Positions 8,100 through 16,568 are shown, counted from the stretch's first letter. The stretch is 64,000 bases of DNA from Armatimonadota bacterium (GCA_026003195.1 BPGU01000003.1:62001-126000); one strand, 5' to 3'. Notes: generated by a model from the letters alone, not told the origin. Program-made: numbers and translations.

Positions 8100-9977
8100 T
8101 CAATCCAGGCTCTCCACAAAGCCGAGATGGTCCATATACGCCTCCTGATATTGCGGATTGCCGGTCATCACCACATGTTTCATCTGCTGTGCCAACCATT
8201 GGGCACGCTTGCGCTCGCGCACGGAACGCAGGGCGATTTTCGCACCTGCACCTGCCGCGTTGCCCACTGGCTCGATGCGCTCCAGCGGGATGGGAGGCAA
8301 CAAGCCGATGCGCTGTGCCGAGCGCAGGTTCACATACATACCGAACGCCCCCGCGACCAGCAGCCGCTGTACATCTCCCCACGTGATACCAGCCTCTTGC
8401 AGCAGCACCTCCATCACCGCGCGGATGGAACCCTTCGCCAGCTGCAGCTCGCGCACGTCCTTCTGGGTCAGTATCACTCCTTCGGGAGTACCCGACGCCT
8501 CTGGCGCGACCAGCTGAAACGCTTTCTGCTCGCACAACATGGTGAGATGGGAACTCCACCACACGCCGCCGTCTTCATTGCTCATACGCCCCGCCTCGTT
8601 CACCGCTCCAATGTCCAGCAGGCACGCGGCGGCATCAATCAGCCCCGAGCCGCAGATGCCTTTGGGCAGCCCACCACCGATGGTGGTCACATGCAGCCAG
8701 TGATTCTTGCCGTTGCTCTGCACGCTTATCTGCGAAACCGCCCCGGTCTCCGCGCGGATGCCCTGATAGATGCGCCCGCCTTCGAAAGCGGGACCTGCCG
8801 CGGCGGAAGTGCAGTAGTACTTGCTCCCATGCCGCAGTACCACCTCGCCGTTGGTGCCGATGTCCAGTGCCAGAACCGTCTCCCCATCAGGCTGATGCAG
8901 ATGCGTCAGTGCCACTGCCACTGTATCCGCTCCCACATAGCCCGCCACGCAGGGCAAAGTAGTTAACAGGGCGGATGGGTTCACCCGCAAGCCAATCTGC
9001 CGCGCCTCCACACTCAGCAGGTCGGTAAACACCGGCACATACGGCGCGACGGCGATGGAGTTCGTGTTCACCCCCAGCAGGAAGTGCAACATGGTGGTGT
9101 TGCCCACCGCCACCACTTCAAAGATGTCGTGTGGGTCTACCCTCGCCGCCTGGCACGCCTCGGCGATAATCTCGTTCATGCCGCGCACGACCGCGTGTTG
9201 CAGTGACCTCAAGCCCGACGGCTCGTGATAGACGAAGGTCAGGCGAGAGACCACGTCGTCGCCGTACTGTACCTGCGGATTGAGGCGGGCAGCATGAGAG
9301 AGCTCCTTCCCGCTTTGCAGGTCTATCAGATACCCCACCAGCGTGGTGGTGCCGATGTCGAAGGCGATGCCCAGCAAGGGTGTAGCCTCGTCGGGTTGCA
9401 CCGCCAGCAGGCGCGTTTCGTCGGGATGCTCCGGATCGTGGAACAGCACGACAAACGGGCGAAAATCCGTTTCTCGCAGCACTTGAGGCAGCTGCCGCGT
9501 GACGCTCAGCGGAACCTGTTCCACCTCTATCGGGATACCGTGTTGCTCGCGCAGAGCATCCAGCAGGCGACGCAGGTCGGAGCGCTCATCGGAAGTGCTC
9601 GGTGTGGGCAGCAGCAGAGGCAAACGGCGCACGGCGGGTTCCAGAGTGACGGCACGCTCCACGGCAGTGGTCAGCACCTGCGCGATGGCAGGACGGCTCT
9701 CCATTGGCACCTCCAGCTGCACATTGCCCATCAGCCGATGCCGGCAGGCGAGCCTCCAGCCCGCTGACAGGTCCTGGGCTGGGACGTGACGCAACTCCTC
9801 TTCAGTCGGTTCAGGAACCGCTCCGCCGATGAACCGTACCCTGCACTTTCCGCATACGCCAAACCCACCGCATGGTGTTTCGACAGCGACCCCTCCCTCC
9901 CACAGTGCACGCACCAGCGGCGTGCCTTCGGGCAGGTCTATGCTTATCTCATCAGGCAGAACAAACACTCGAGCCAT
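8100..9977 (-). CDS. RACo-type corrinoid activation protein: 2Fe-2S ferredoxin plus ASKHA domain (DUF4445)
   Basis: 625 residues from the ATG at 9977; the frame upstream of this has no similarity to the family. Residues 1-80 are a plant-type ferredoxin with C36-x5-C42-x2-C45 and C78 as likely [2Fe-2S] ligands. A linker and the large C-terminal ASKHA ATPase-like domain follow, with GIAFDIGTTTLVGYLIDL, VLALDIGTNGEV and LLVAGAFGMYVNL. RACo uses ATP to drive one-electron reduction of Co(II) corrinoid back to Co(I) in corrinoid methyltransferases. Its partner here is presumably the URO-D-like methyltransferase downstream. Length and order of domains are typical. The corrinoid protein must be encoded elsewhere or be supplied by another system. 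Confidence 0.87.
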   Translation of the reverse strand: MARVFVLPDEISIDLPEGTPLVRALWEGGVAVETPCGGFGVCGKCRVRFIGGAVPEPTEEELRHVPAQDLSAGWRLACRHRLMGNVQLEVPMESRPAIAQVLTTAVERAVTLEPAVRRLPLLLPTPSTSDERSDLRRLLDALREQHGIPIEVEQVPLSVTRQLPQVLRETDFRPFVVLFHDPEHPDETRLLAVQPDEATPLLGIAFDIGTTTLVGYLIDLQSGKELSHAARLNPQVQYGDDVVSRLTFVYHEPSGLRSLQHAVVRGMNEIIAEACQAARVDPHDIFEVVAVGNTTMLHFLLGVNTNSIAVAPYVPVFTDLLSVEARQIGLRVNPSALLTTLPCVAGYVGADTVAVALTHLHQPDGETVLALDIGTNGEVVLRHGSKYYCTSAAAGPAFEGGRIYQGIRAETGAVSQISVQSNGKNHWLHVTTIGGGLPKGICGSGLIDAAACLLDIGAVNEAGRMSNEDGGVWWSSHLTMLCEQKAFQLVAPEASGTPEGVILTQKDVRELQLAKGSIRAVMEVLLQEAGITWGDVQRLLVAGAFGMYVNLRSAQRIGLLPPIPLERIEPVGNAAGAGAKIALRSVRERKRAQWLAQQMKHVVMTGNPQYQEAYMDHLGFVESLD

Positions 9978-10074
9978 CGGCAAAGGATACCTTTCTGCGC
10001 TTGCTTTGTGGTAAAGTTCCGAAAGGCGAGAGGAGAATCCTCTTCGGTTGCTACCGCTTCCATTAAATAGAAAG

Positions 10075-10094
10075 AGGGGCACTGCCGTGCCCCT
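10075..10094 (-). terminator. Hairpin terminator after the dockerin gene
   Basis: Perfect 8-bp stem AGGGGCAC / GTGCCCCT with a TGCC loop, 22 bases past the stop at 10116. On the minus strand it is followed by CTTTCTATTT, a weak U-rich tail. Confidence 0.6.
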
Positions 10095-10115
10095 GAGAGA
10101 GTGAGAGGGGGAGGG

Positions 10116-11264
10116 CTATTCATCGCCGATGGCTCCGAAGTTGCGCACCAGTATCCCGAAGTCGAACAGACTGACCTCTTCATCGCCGTCCAGGTCGGCA
10201 TTGGGGTTCCAGCGGCTGTCTTCGGGGAAGCTTCCAAAAGCTGCGACCAGCATACCGAAGTCGAACAGAGACACTTCGTTGTCCCCATCGACGTCACCGT
10301 TGCGTAGAGAGGTTTCGATGTGCACCGTACCGTTCAGGTTGATCGAGGAAAGGGTGCGGCGCAACCAGTGCTCTCCTTTCAGCGATATATCGTAAACACC
10401 GCGCAAACGTGTGGTTACTTGCAGCCTGCCGTTGCTGTCTAGCGGAAGCAAGTGTTCCTCCAGCGGTTCGGTGCTACCCTGGGTGCGAATCTGCATCTGC
10501 ACCTGACGTCCCTGCAGTGAGCCTAAATAGTCTTCCAGAACCACTTGCGCCACCAGACGAGTCTGTGCGCTGCGCACATGGATGGTCGCTGTCTGCATGG
10601 GCAGATGTTCACCAAAGCGATGATAGCGCCGCACACCGTCTGTAGCGAGCAGCGAATTGGGCAACACGCCACTGGCATCTGGCACACTGGTGAGGGTAAC
10701 CGGTATCTGCGTACCCTCGGCAGTATCCTCTTTCACGCGCAGATAGATATGCCCTACATACCAGGGTTGCGTGAGGTCACTCCCACCGGGAGCCAATACC
10801 ACCCAAAGCGCTCCGGTTGGGGAGAAGACGGCGCTGCTGACATCTTCGGGATGTAGCAGGTTCGCACGCAATGGTGGGGTTTGCTCAGATGCTGCTGCTT
10901 TTGCATGCGCTCGTAGCATCTGTTGCGTTACGTCGGGATGCCAGAAAGCGTTTTCCCGGATGTCGCTAGGGTTGGGCGTGACTATCTCCACAGCAGGATG
11001 GTTCACCTGAAGTAGTGCGCCCAGCAGATACCAGCGGGTGACGTCACCAACAGGCTGAAACTGGAAACCGACAGTCAACCTGACCAGGTCACCCGGCTCC
11101 ACCTCCAGCGAAGAGACGGGTTGACTCGCTATGTGTGGCGTGGGTGACGAGTCCGCTATACTGGCAGGCGAAAGGTCGAAAAAGGCTCTGGGCTGGGCGT
11201 ATACTTGCTGATGCCAACCTGCCCACAGCGACAAAGTCACCATGAAAGCGAAAAGGCTTTTCAT
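10116..11264 (-). CDS. Secreted protein with C-terminal type I dockerin
   Basis: 382 residues. A signal peptide (about 1-23, ending VYAQ) is followed by a beta-rich region of ~270 residues that resembles a cohesin-like or generic Ig-like fold, for example DLVRLTVGFQFQPVGDVTRW. The last ~65 residues form a dockerin with two Ca-binding loops, DVDGDNEVSLFDFGMLV and DLDGDEEVSLFDFGILV. Dockerins bind cohesins; in Armatimonadota-like genomes they often occur singly on surface proteins without a cellulosome. The start overlaps the previous prepilin stop region with TGAGGAGG as ribosome site, so the two are one transcript. A hairpin terminator follows. The function of the middle domain is not recognised. 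Confidence 0.75.
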   Translation of the reverse strand: MKSLFAFMVTLSLWAGWHQQVYAQPRAFFDLSPASIADSSPTPHIASQPVSSLEVEPGDLVRLTVGFQFQPVGDVTRWYLLGALLQVNHPAVEIVTPNPSDIRENAFWHPDVTQQMLRAHAKAAASEQTPPLRANLLHPEDVSSAVFSPTGALWVVLAPGGSDLTQPWYVGHIYLRVKEDTAEGTQIPVTLTSVPDASGVLPNSLLATDGVRRYHRFGEHLPMQTATIHVRSAQTRLVAQVVLEDYLGSLQGRQVQMQIRTQGSTEPLEEHLLPLDSNGRLQVTTRLRGVYDISLKGEHWLRRTLSSINLNGTVHIETSLRNGDVDGDNEVSLFDFGMLVAAFGSFPEDSRWNPNADLDGDEEVSLFDFGILVRNFGAIGDE

Positions 11265-11277
11265 CAGATAAACCTCC

Positions 11278-11982
11278 TCAGTCGTCCCTGCCTGGGTGGT
11301 GCAGGTCTATCCTGCCATCAGGTGTCCAGGTTTGCTCGAAACGGAGCCATCGGGCATGTCCGTCCACAAAGGTGTAGTTAGCTCCTCCCAGATGCCAGTT
11401 CATCGCCAGCTCATCCTCTGGCAAAAAGAATGTGCCGCAATCGTTCGGCCATCGCCACGCAGCAGAGTGATAATGGTCGATGGTGGCGTTTGGTTTTGCC
11501 TCCGAAATGTAGATTGTACGGGCAGGAGCCTTAACCGAAGCGAGTGTATTGTAGCCAGTACAGTGTGTAGTTAGCTCATCTACACCCAGCTGAGGCAGCA
11601 TCCAGAAGTTCGTGATGTAGCTGGTCTTGCGCACCGTGCGGAAGCCTGGTAGAGGGGTTGTCCAGTTTGTGCTGGGGTCGGAAGGGCAGCGGTACAGTAG
11701 TTTGTTTTTGGTATACGGCTCCAGCGTGTGCAACCATACCCAAGGAGCATTGGTGCCGGTATGCGAGTCGAGCGGAAAGCTCTCGTCGTAGTCCTGGGCA
11801 TACATGTTCACTGCCAATCCCATCTGACGCATGTTGCTCAGGCAAGAGGCTTGACGTGCTTTTTCCCGCGCCTGAGCAAAAACGGGGAACAGTATCGCTG
11901 CCAGTATAGCAATAATCGCTATAACTACCAGCAGCTCTATCAGCGTGAACGCCCATACTTGTTGAACAGAAAGACGTTTCAT
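11278..11982 (-). CDS. Prepilin-type protein with H-x9-DG motif (DUF1559-like)
   Basis: 234 residues from the ATG at 11982 (GAAGGAGGAATTGCCG upstream). The N-terminus has a short leader, then [20 protein letters not shown] and [20 protein letters not shown], the standard class III prepilin cleavage and methylation region. The C-terminal part has [17 protein letters not shown], the H-x9-DG motif typical of DUF1559 pseudopilins that are abundant in Planctomycetes and Armatimonadota. It would be processed by PilD-type peptidase (present at 52729-53754). It lies among secreted dockerin and PEP-CTERM genes rather than in the pilus cluster. A pilus subunit or a secretion-related pseudopilin are both possible. 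Confidence 0.85.
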   Translation of the reverse strand: MKRLSVQQVWAFTLIELLVVIAIIAILAAILFPVFAQAREKARQASCLSNMRQMGLAVNMYAQDYDESFPLDSHTGTNAPWVWLHTLEPYTKNKLLYRCPSDPSTNWTTPLPGFRTVRKTSYITNFWMLPQLGVDELTTHCTGYNTLASVKAPARTIYISEAKPNATIDHYHSAAWRWPNDCGTFFLPEDELAMNWHLGGANYTFVDGHARWLRFEQTWTPDGRIDLHHPGRDD

Positions 11983-12004
11983 CGGCAATTCCTCCTTCTT
12001 GGCG

Positions 12005-12023
12005 GGGGGGCGCAAAGCCCCCC
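12005..12023. other. GC-rich stem-loop before the prepilin gene
   Basis: GGGGGGC-gcaaa-GCCCCCC, a perfect 7-bp stem, lies about 10 bases upstream of the ribosome site of the gene that starts at 11982. There is no U-tract on either strand. It may end or process the upstream transcript. Confidence 0.55.
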
Positions 12024-12075
12024 AACACCATAGTGATATCACATAGTCTGGCGGATTGCTAGCCAGCGCCGCATA

Positions 12076-12099
12076 CAGGTCAGGGAAACAACTGACCTG
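12076..12099. other. Stem-loop after the PEP-CTERM gene
   Basis: CAGGTCAG and CTGACCTG form a perfect 8-bp stem around ggaaacaa, 32 bases beyond the stop at 12131 on the minus strand. No U-tract is seen; it may act as a terminator or stabiliser. Confidence 0.5.
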
Positions 12100-12130
12100 C
12101 CGCGTGGTGTGATGAACACGTGTGCAACTT

Positions 12131-12751
12131 TCATCTCTTGCGCCTGCGCAGCAGGAGCGTGCTAACGCCTGCCCCTAAGATGGCGATAGTGGACGGTTCG
12201 GGAACAGGCTGGAACTTGATGGTGTACACCAGCGAGTTGCCCAGCGGCGTACCATCATGGGCAATGCCATTGGTCAACTGGAACTGGAAAAGGGACGGAG
12301 CAAACTGCGAGGTGGCAAAGATGACGTGCTTGTGCACCGACTCCGGGTCGTTTGGGTCATAGGTGAGCGTCAGCGCACCTGACGTGCCGATGCCAAACAC
12401 CGGGTCTACCTCACCATCCACCACGCCGAACAAGCCTGGCGTGATGAACAGCTGCTGCAGGGTGACCTGCCTCAGCATTGGCTCGTGCTCATGCTGGGGA
12501 TGATGCCCTTCCTCGTGCTCATGTGCGAAGTCCAGCCCGATGTCCACCACGAAGATGCCCAGCCCTGTTGGCTCCATCTGTACCGTTAGCCAGTAGGGTT
12601 CCTGCGTGATTTCATCGGGTGCGAGGATGGCAAGGATACCATTCTGGTAGCCCAGATGCAGGTCGCCCTCGTGTCCATGCTCTTGTGCGCTCAGCGGCAG
12701 CAGCACCAGACAGAACAGCGCCACTGGCGCGAACCACTTCCAGAATTTCAT
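12131..12751 (-). CDS. His-rich PEP-CTERM surface protein
   Basis: 206 residues from the ATG at 12751 (AAAAGGAGGGAG upstream). A signal peptide (ending PLSAQ) is followed by a His-rich segment (HGHEGD; later [15 protein letters not shown], likely metal binding). A central beta domain contains ITPGL and HKHVIFATS. The C-terminal sorting signal [13 protein letters not shown] runs into a hydrophobic helix and the basic tail LLLRRRKR. Exosortase would process this tail. The central domain is homologous to that of the dockerin protein at 12785-13723, which shares GYxNGI, VDxGxDF, xISPGL-like and HxHxxFA motifs. That pattern resembles the 'choice-of-anchor' domains linked to zinc or manganese uptake. 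A zinc role is inferred from the His-rich loop and neighbours. Confidence 0.75.
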   Translation of the reverse strand: MKFWKWFAPVALFCLVLLPLSAQEHGHEGDLHLGYQNGILAILAPDEITQEPYWLTVQMEPTGLGIFVVDIGLDFAHEHEEGHHPQHEHEPMLRQVTLQQLFITPGLFGVVDGEVDPVFGIGTSGALTLTYDPNDPESVHKHVIFATSQFAPSLFQFQLTNGIAHDGTPLGNSLVYTIKFQPVPEPSTIAILGAGVSTLLLRRRKR

Positions 12752-12784
12752 TGTGTATCTCCCTCCTTTTCGCATAGAGTTTTT

Positions 12785-13723
12785 TTAGCGCACGTCCTGC
12801 CCGCTCTGTCCATAGTTGACCAGCACGGCAACCACATCGTCCAGATTCACTCGTCCGTCACCGGTCAGGTCACCAGAAGGATGGTTCCTACCGAAGTGTT
12901 GCACCACCTGCGTAAGGTCTGCTTCATCAATGCGGTCGTCTTCGTTCGTATCCCCCAGTATGGGGAAAGACCAGTCCAGCCGCTGTGAGCCAGACAGGTT
13001 ACGAGATACTTTCACCGAGAGATGTTTCTGCAGTTTCGCAGCCACTTCCACGCTGCCTGTAGTGTTGAAACCCACCAGATACGGGTAGATCGCCCATGGG
13101 TTCACAGGCTGTTCAAACCTGCCAGCTTCGTTGCCGCCACGCAGCACACGTACCTGCAGTATCAGGTCGTATAGACTGCCCACATACCAGTTAGAGGGCT
13201 GCACGTTACCATACAGCTGACTGGGGCTACCCGCCACCATGTAGATACGGTAGACGAAAGGCATATCCGCGAGGGAACGCCCCTGGTAGTCCATACCATT
13301 CACTGCCTTCAGGTCAAACACATATACTCCTGGCAAAGATGCAGCGAAGACGAAATGGTGATGCGGTGTGCCCCCGTACGGCAGGTCGAAGTAGTTAGGC
13401 GTTGCCCCACTGCTAAACACCGTGCCTACCCCCGATTTGTTGCCTACCAGCCCTGGCGAAATCCATACCTGCTGCACGCGACAGCGCTGGAGCATAAAAC
13501 CTATCCAGCCGTCTGGCACGAAAAAGTCCATACCGACGTCCACCAGGTAGGTGTTCGCTTGTGGGCTGACCATGCGCCGAACAGGGTGTACCTGCGGCTG
13601 CATGACGGTTACTATACCGTTTTCATAGCCGTAGAGCAGGTCCAGCTCGTGCTGAGCAGCAGCAGGAATGCTAAAGAGGCACATTGCCAGTGCCAGTACT
13701 AGGCACGCGAGACGGATATTCAT
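12785..13723 (-). CDS. Surface protein with choice-of-anchor-like domain and type I dockerin
   Basis: 312 residues from the ATG at 13723 (GGAGGTTGCAT upstream). A signal peptide (ending AAAQ) precedes a domain sharing the motif order of the PEP-CTERM protein downstream: YGYENGIVTV, VDVGMDFFV, VWISPGLVG, PHHHFVFAASLPGVYVF. The pattern H-x-H then F-x-PG-x-Y resembles actinobacterial surface-anchored repeats associated with metal ABC transporters. The C-terminal ~60 residues are a dockerin with loops DTNEDDRIDEADLTQVV and DLTGDGRVNLDDVVAVL. The finding that one domain type is coupled to a dockerin here and to a PEP-CTERM signal next door suggests that only the anchor has been exchanged. The ligand is not known. 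Confidence 0.72.
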   Translation of the reverse strand: MNIRLACLVLALAMCLFSIPAAAQHELDLLYGYENGIVTVMQPQVHPVRRMVSPQANTYLVDVGMDFFVPDGWIGFMLQRCRVQQVWISPGLVGNKSGVGTVFSSGATPNYFDLPYGGTPHHHFVFAASLPGVYVFDLKAVNGMDYQGRSLADMPFVYRIYMVAGSPSQLYGNVQPSNWYVGSLYDLILQVRVLRGGNEAGRFEQPVNPWAIYPYLVGFNTTGSVEVAAKLQKHLSVKVSRNLSGSQRLDWSFPILGDTNEDDRIDEADLTQVVQHFGRNHPSGDLTGDGRVNLDDVVAVLVNYGQSGQDVR

Positions 13724-13741
13724 ATGCAACCTCCTTCGGAT

Positions 13742-13770
13742 AACCCTGCCCCCATTGCGGGGGCAGGGTT
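13742..13770. other. Strong GC stem-loop between two surface-protein genes
   Basis: AACCCTGCCCCC and GGGGGCAGGGTT form a perfect 12-bp stem with loop attgc. It sits between the stop at 13780 and the ribosome site of the gene starting at 13723. On the plus strand it is followed by TTGTCT; on the minus strand there is no U-tract. Confidence 0.6.
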
Positions 13771-13779
13771 TTGTCTCCC

Positions 13780-14619
13780 TCACCGTTTACGACGATGGAG
13801 CCACATGCCCAGCAGCCCCATGCCTAAAACCGCCATCGTGGACGGCTCTGGAACAGGATAGAAGTCAAAGTGGAAAACGCCCGAATCGCGCAGCGGACGA
13901 TAACCTGCCGTGTTGTTCAGGTCGATGAGCTGGAAGCTGGCAGAATATATCTGCACCGGTGCGCCCATGGCGACCGAGAAGACAGGCGTGAAGGCGAAAT
14001 TATCCCCCGCGCCGATTTCATACACATTGCCGACGCTGGTGAGAATAGGTGTACCGTCTGGTAAGGTGATGCGCAGACCGGGTGTGATGTCTACCAGACG
14101 CAGACCGATACGTGCTTCTCCCAGCATTCCCGTCCAGCGTCCGCCCGAGGAGTTGTACAGTCGCTGGATAGCCGGATCGCCAGAACCTGCCAGCACCGTC
14201 GTCGGCTGCATCAACAGGTTGCTATACTCCTCACGCGCCGGGTCACGGATGATACCCGACTGGTAGTAACCTGCGAACGCACCGCTGCCAGGATACAGGT
14301 AAATATATTCCTGCCCTGTGGGGCGCTGATACAGTTCCGGTAGACGGTTATTGGCGTTGGTGTTATTCACCGCCGGGTTTGCAGGAGCACCGCTGTAAGA
14401 CCACACGCCAATGGGATGATAGTGTTCAGTGCCAGGCGTGTAGTGAGCGAGCAGCAGGGTGAGCCTGCCAAAGTTTGGTTCCGGCAAGCCTGCGTAGGTG
14501 CCGCTAGGGATAGTGGTGCGGCCGTCTACGCCAATGAAATACACATCGTGCTGCGCTACAGCAGCGCGAGCGAACAAAGCCACCGCGATAGCGATGAGCC
14601 AGTGTGCGAATCGCTTCAT
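13780..14619 (-). CDS. PEP-CTERM protein resembling the all3515 Zur-repressed family
   Basis: 279 residues. The ATG at 14619 has AAGGAGGAGAAGTGAAA upstream, better spaced than the in-frame GTG at 14625. A signal peptide (ending AVAQ) is followed by VYFIGVDGRTTIPSGTYAGL and then FGRLTLLLAHY and EHYHPIGVWSYSG. I recognise this pattern as like the cyanobacterial all3515 family, whose founding member is repressed by the zinc regulator Zur. The C-terminus is VPEPSTMAVLGMGLLGMWLH plus RRKR. It likely sits on the cell surface or outer membrane and may bind metal through HYH. I did not find a convincing Zur box upstream (only a TGAAAATG half-site at 14642-14649), so the zinc link rests on family resemblance. 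Confidence 0.7.
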   Translation of the reverse strand: MKRFAHWLIAIAVALFARAAVAQHDVYFIGVDGRTTIPSGTYAGLPEPNFGRLTLLLAHYTPGTEHYHPIGVWSYSGAPANPAVNNTNANNRLPELYQRPTGQEYIYLYPGSGAFAGYYQSGIIRDPAREEYSNLLMQPTTVLAGSGDPAIQRLYNSSGGRWTGMLGEARIGLRLVDITPGLRITLPDGTPILTSVGNVYEIGAGDNFAFTPVFSVAMGAPVQIYSASFQLIDLNNTAGYRPLRDSGVFHFDFYPVPEPSTMAVLGMGLLGMWLHRRKR

Positions 14620-14752
14620 TTTCACTTCTCCTCCTTATTGCCTGAAAATGTTGTGTTGAAAGCGACAATCGCTATCTGGATTGCAGAATGGCTACCTTAT
14701 GGCAGCGCAAACTGGTGTCTGCCACCATCCAGAAGAGGAAAGAGGTTGCAAG

Positions 14753-15097
14753 TCAGGCAACAGGAGGAGCGCGGACAGGAGGAGTAGAGGTCCGGTCAGC
14801 AGGGTATATGCACGATGTCCAAACGACCAGCGATACACTCTCCAGCACTGGCAACAGTTCGCTGGAAGAGAACGTCACCAACGCAGGAGAATGATTCAGA
14901 TAGCAGATGTAGCATTCGTGGTCGTCGGCATGTGCCGATTGCCATTGTGCCCCTGCGGACGAGACAACACGAGCTTCGTTGTGCTGGTGAAACACAGGCA
15001 CAGCCACCTGCATCACCAGCCAGAGCGCTGTCAACAAACAGAATAGTATGTTGCTCCGCGTCCGCATAGGCATCGTTACCGTAAGTTTCACAGTCAT
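14753..15097 (-). CDS. Small secreted or membrane protein with HQH and CxxC motifs (DUF2946-like)
   Basis: 114 residues. A hydrophobic helix (FCLLTALWLVMQVAV) is followed by PVFHQHNEAR and, about 25 residues later, HADDHECYICYLNHSP; this spacing of HxH and C-x-I-C recalls DUF2946-type proteins often found near copper or zinc genes. The ATG at 15097 has GGTGG 8 bases upstream, and an in-frame ATG at 15073 is an alternative. It opens the minus-strand run of surface proteins and is separated by 133 bases from the all3515-like gene. The short length makes this a less secure gene call, but the metal-ligand pattern is unlikely to be chance. Confidence 0.55.
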   Translation of the reverse strand: MTVKLTVTMPMRTRSNILFCLLTALWLVMQVAVPVFHQHNEARVVSSAGAQWQSAHADDHECYICYLNHSPALVTFSSSELLPVLESVSLVVWTSCIYPADRTSTPPVRAPPVA

Positions 15098-15218
15098 TAA
15101 TCCACCACAGGCAACGCGAGGCTGTCAATACTTTCAGCGCACAGAGGTGCTACTTTTTCGATATTTCGTGTTTCATCATCACAGTTTTGTGGTGTTACGT
15201 ACTGTGTGGTAAGGCTTC

Positions 15219-15248
15219 TTGTTCCACACCGTGCGTTTCTGGTATACT
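15219..15248 (+). promoter_or_regulatory. Promoter of the TlpA-like gene
   Basis: TTGTTC (15219-15224), 18 bases, TATACT (15243-15248); the ATG at 15282 lies 33 bases further on with GAGGAGG between. It sits in the divergent 184-base gap with the DUF2946-like gene. Confidence 0.55.
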
Positions 15249-15281
15249 GCGGCAAAGAGTACTCGCGAGGAGGCGAAGAGG

Positions 15282-16415
15282 ATGAAACGAACCATACTGG
15301 TCGTCTGCGCGGTGTGCACGCTGGCAGCAGGTGCGTTTGCCCAGAGCATGACCCCCAAACAGGTGATGCAGCAGATTCGGCAGGCGTACGACAAAGTGCA
15401 GAGCCTGCGAGCCACCGTGCAGATGAAGAGGGGCGGGGAGACCTTCGTGGCGTCGGTGCAATTCGTGCGCCCGAAGCAGTTTCTGGTGCAGGTGACACAG
15501 AACGGAAAGCTGGTGCAGTCGTTCATCAGTGATGGCACTACCTTTACCACCTACGACGCCCAGAAGAAAACCTACATGCAACTGCCTGTGTCGGAGGACA
15601 AGCCCCTGGCTGGCGGACACCTGAACTTTGCGGGCTTCGCCGCGATAGCGATGGAACCCCAATTCGGGCAGATTCTGGAAGGGTTCGCGGAGAGAAGCTT
15701 TAACAAGGCGCAGGCGAAGGGCACACAAAAGGTGGGAGCCATCCCGTGTCGCGTGGTGGAGCTGACCGGTGAGGGGGGTACCATGACCCTCTCCCTGGGA
15801 CAGAAGGACGGACTGGTGTATAAAATGGTCTATAAAATGTCCGACGGCGACACCTATGAGGAAGTGGTCACCGCTTTGCAGCTCAACACCCCTGTCCAGA
15901 AGACAGCTTTTGCTTTCAAACCGCCGGCAGACGCGAAGAAGGTAGAGCCCGGGCAGCAGGCGGAGCGCGAAGATACCACATCGCTCAAGGGGCAGGAGGC
16001 TCCCGAATTCACCCTGACCGACATGGAGGGCAACGAGGTCTCGCTCAGCAGCCTGCGGGGCAAAGTGGTGTTCCTGGACTTCTGGGCGACGTGGTGTCCG
16101 CCTTGCCGACAGTCCCTCCCACATACGCAGTCGCTCAGCCAGCATGAGAAGGCGAAATCGGGTGACTTGATGGTTCTGGCGGTGAATGCACGCGAGGAGC
16201 TGGACACGGTGAAGAAGTTCATGCAGGACAACAAGTACAGCTTCCGCGTGCTGATGGACAAAGAGGGCACGGTGCTCAATGCTTACAAGGTGCAGGGCAT
16301 CCCCACCTTTGTGCTGATTGACCGCGAGGGGAAGGTCGCCTGGGTACAGGTCGGTTTCGGACCGGGCACCGAGAAGCAAATGGAAGAGGCGGTACAACAG
16401 GCATTGGGGCAGTAG
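15282..16415 (+). CDS. Secreted LolA-like / TlpA thioredoxin fusion
   Basis: 377 residues from the ATG at 15282. A signal peptide (ending GAFAQ) is followed by a LolA/DUF2092-like beta domain (about residues 25-215: QIRQAYDKVQSLRATVQMKR, then DGTTFTTYDAQKKTYMQLP). The second half is a TlpA/ResA-like thioredoxin: APEFTLTDMEGNEVSLSSLR, VFLDFWATWCPPCRQSLPH with the redox pair near residues 272-275, and the cis-proline region QGIPTFVLIDREG. The LolA-like part may bind lipids or a lipoprotein. The C-terminal part would reduce disulfides or cytochrome c apoproteins in the periplasm. Such fusions are common in Armatimonadota and Planctomycetes. It is monocistronic with its own promoter and a following hairpin. 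Confidence 0.85.
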   Translation: MKRTILVVCAVCTLAAGAFAQSMTPKQVMQQIRQAYDKVQSLRATVQMKRGGETFVASVQFVRPKQFLVQVTQNGKLVQSFISDGTTFTTYDAQKKTYMQLPVSEDKPLAGGHLNFAGFAAIAMEPQFGQILEGFAERSFNKAQAKGTQKVGAIPCRVVELTGEGGTMTLSLGQKDGLVYKMVYKMSDGDTYEEVVTALQLNTPVQKTAFAFKPPADAKKVEPGQQAEREDTTSLKGQEAPEFTLTDMEGNEVSLSSLRGKVVFLDFWATWCPPCRQSLPHTQSLSQHEKAKSGDLMVLAVNAREELDTVKKFMQDNKYSFRVLMDKEGTVLNAYKVQGIPTFVLIDREGKVAWVQVGFGPGTEKQMEEAVQQALGQ

Positions 16416-16457
16416 CATTCTGAAGGATGATACTGCAGGTTCGACCTAACCCCCTGA

Positions 16458-16482
16458 CCCCCTTCCCCCCAAGGGAAGGGGG
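16458..16482 (+). terminator. GC hairpin after the TlpA-like gene, part of an intergenic repeat
   Basis: CCCCCTTCCC and GGGAAGGGGG form a 10-bp stem with loop cccaa. The surrounding sequence (CCTAACCCCCTGACCCCC on the left, CGCCCCTCTCCGCCCAGGAG on the right) is of a type of C-rich intergenic repeat common in many environmental bacteria. The U-tract is lacking. The rest of the 265-base gap holds only the RHS promoter. Confidence 0.5.
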
Positions 16483-16568
16483 AACCACAACCGCCCCTCT
16501 CCGCCCAGGAGAGGAGACGGAGGGGAGGTGGAATCTTTAAAAATTTCCCCCTACCCCCGCCCAAATGC

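Noticed and set aside
14626-14752. Zur box upstream of the all3515-like gene
   Set aside because: Only a TGAAAATG half-site and no matching second half are visible; I cannot support a regulatory site.
15195-16418. 407-codon minus-strand open frame opposite the TlpA-like gene
   Set aside because: It has a Leu/His-rich, low-complexity look and no recognisable motif, while the plus-strand frame has a thioredoxin CPPC and a promoter.
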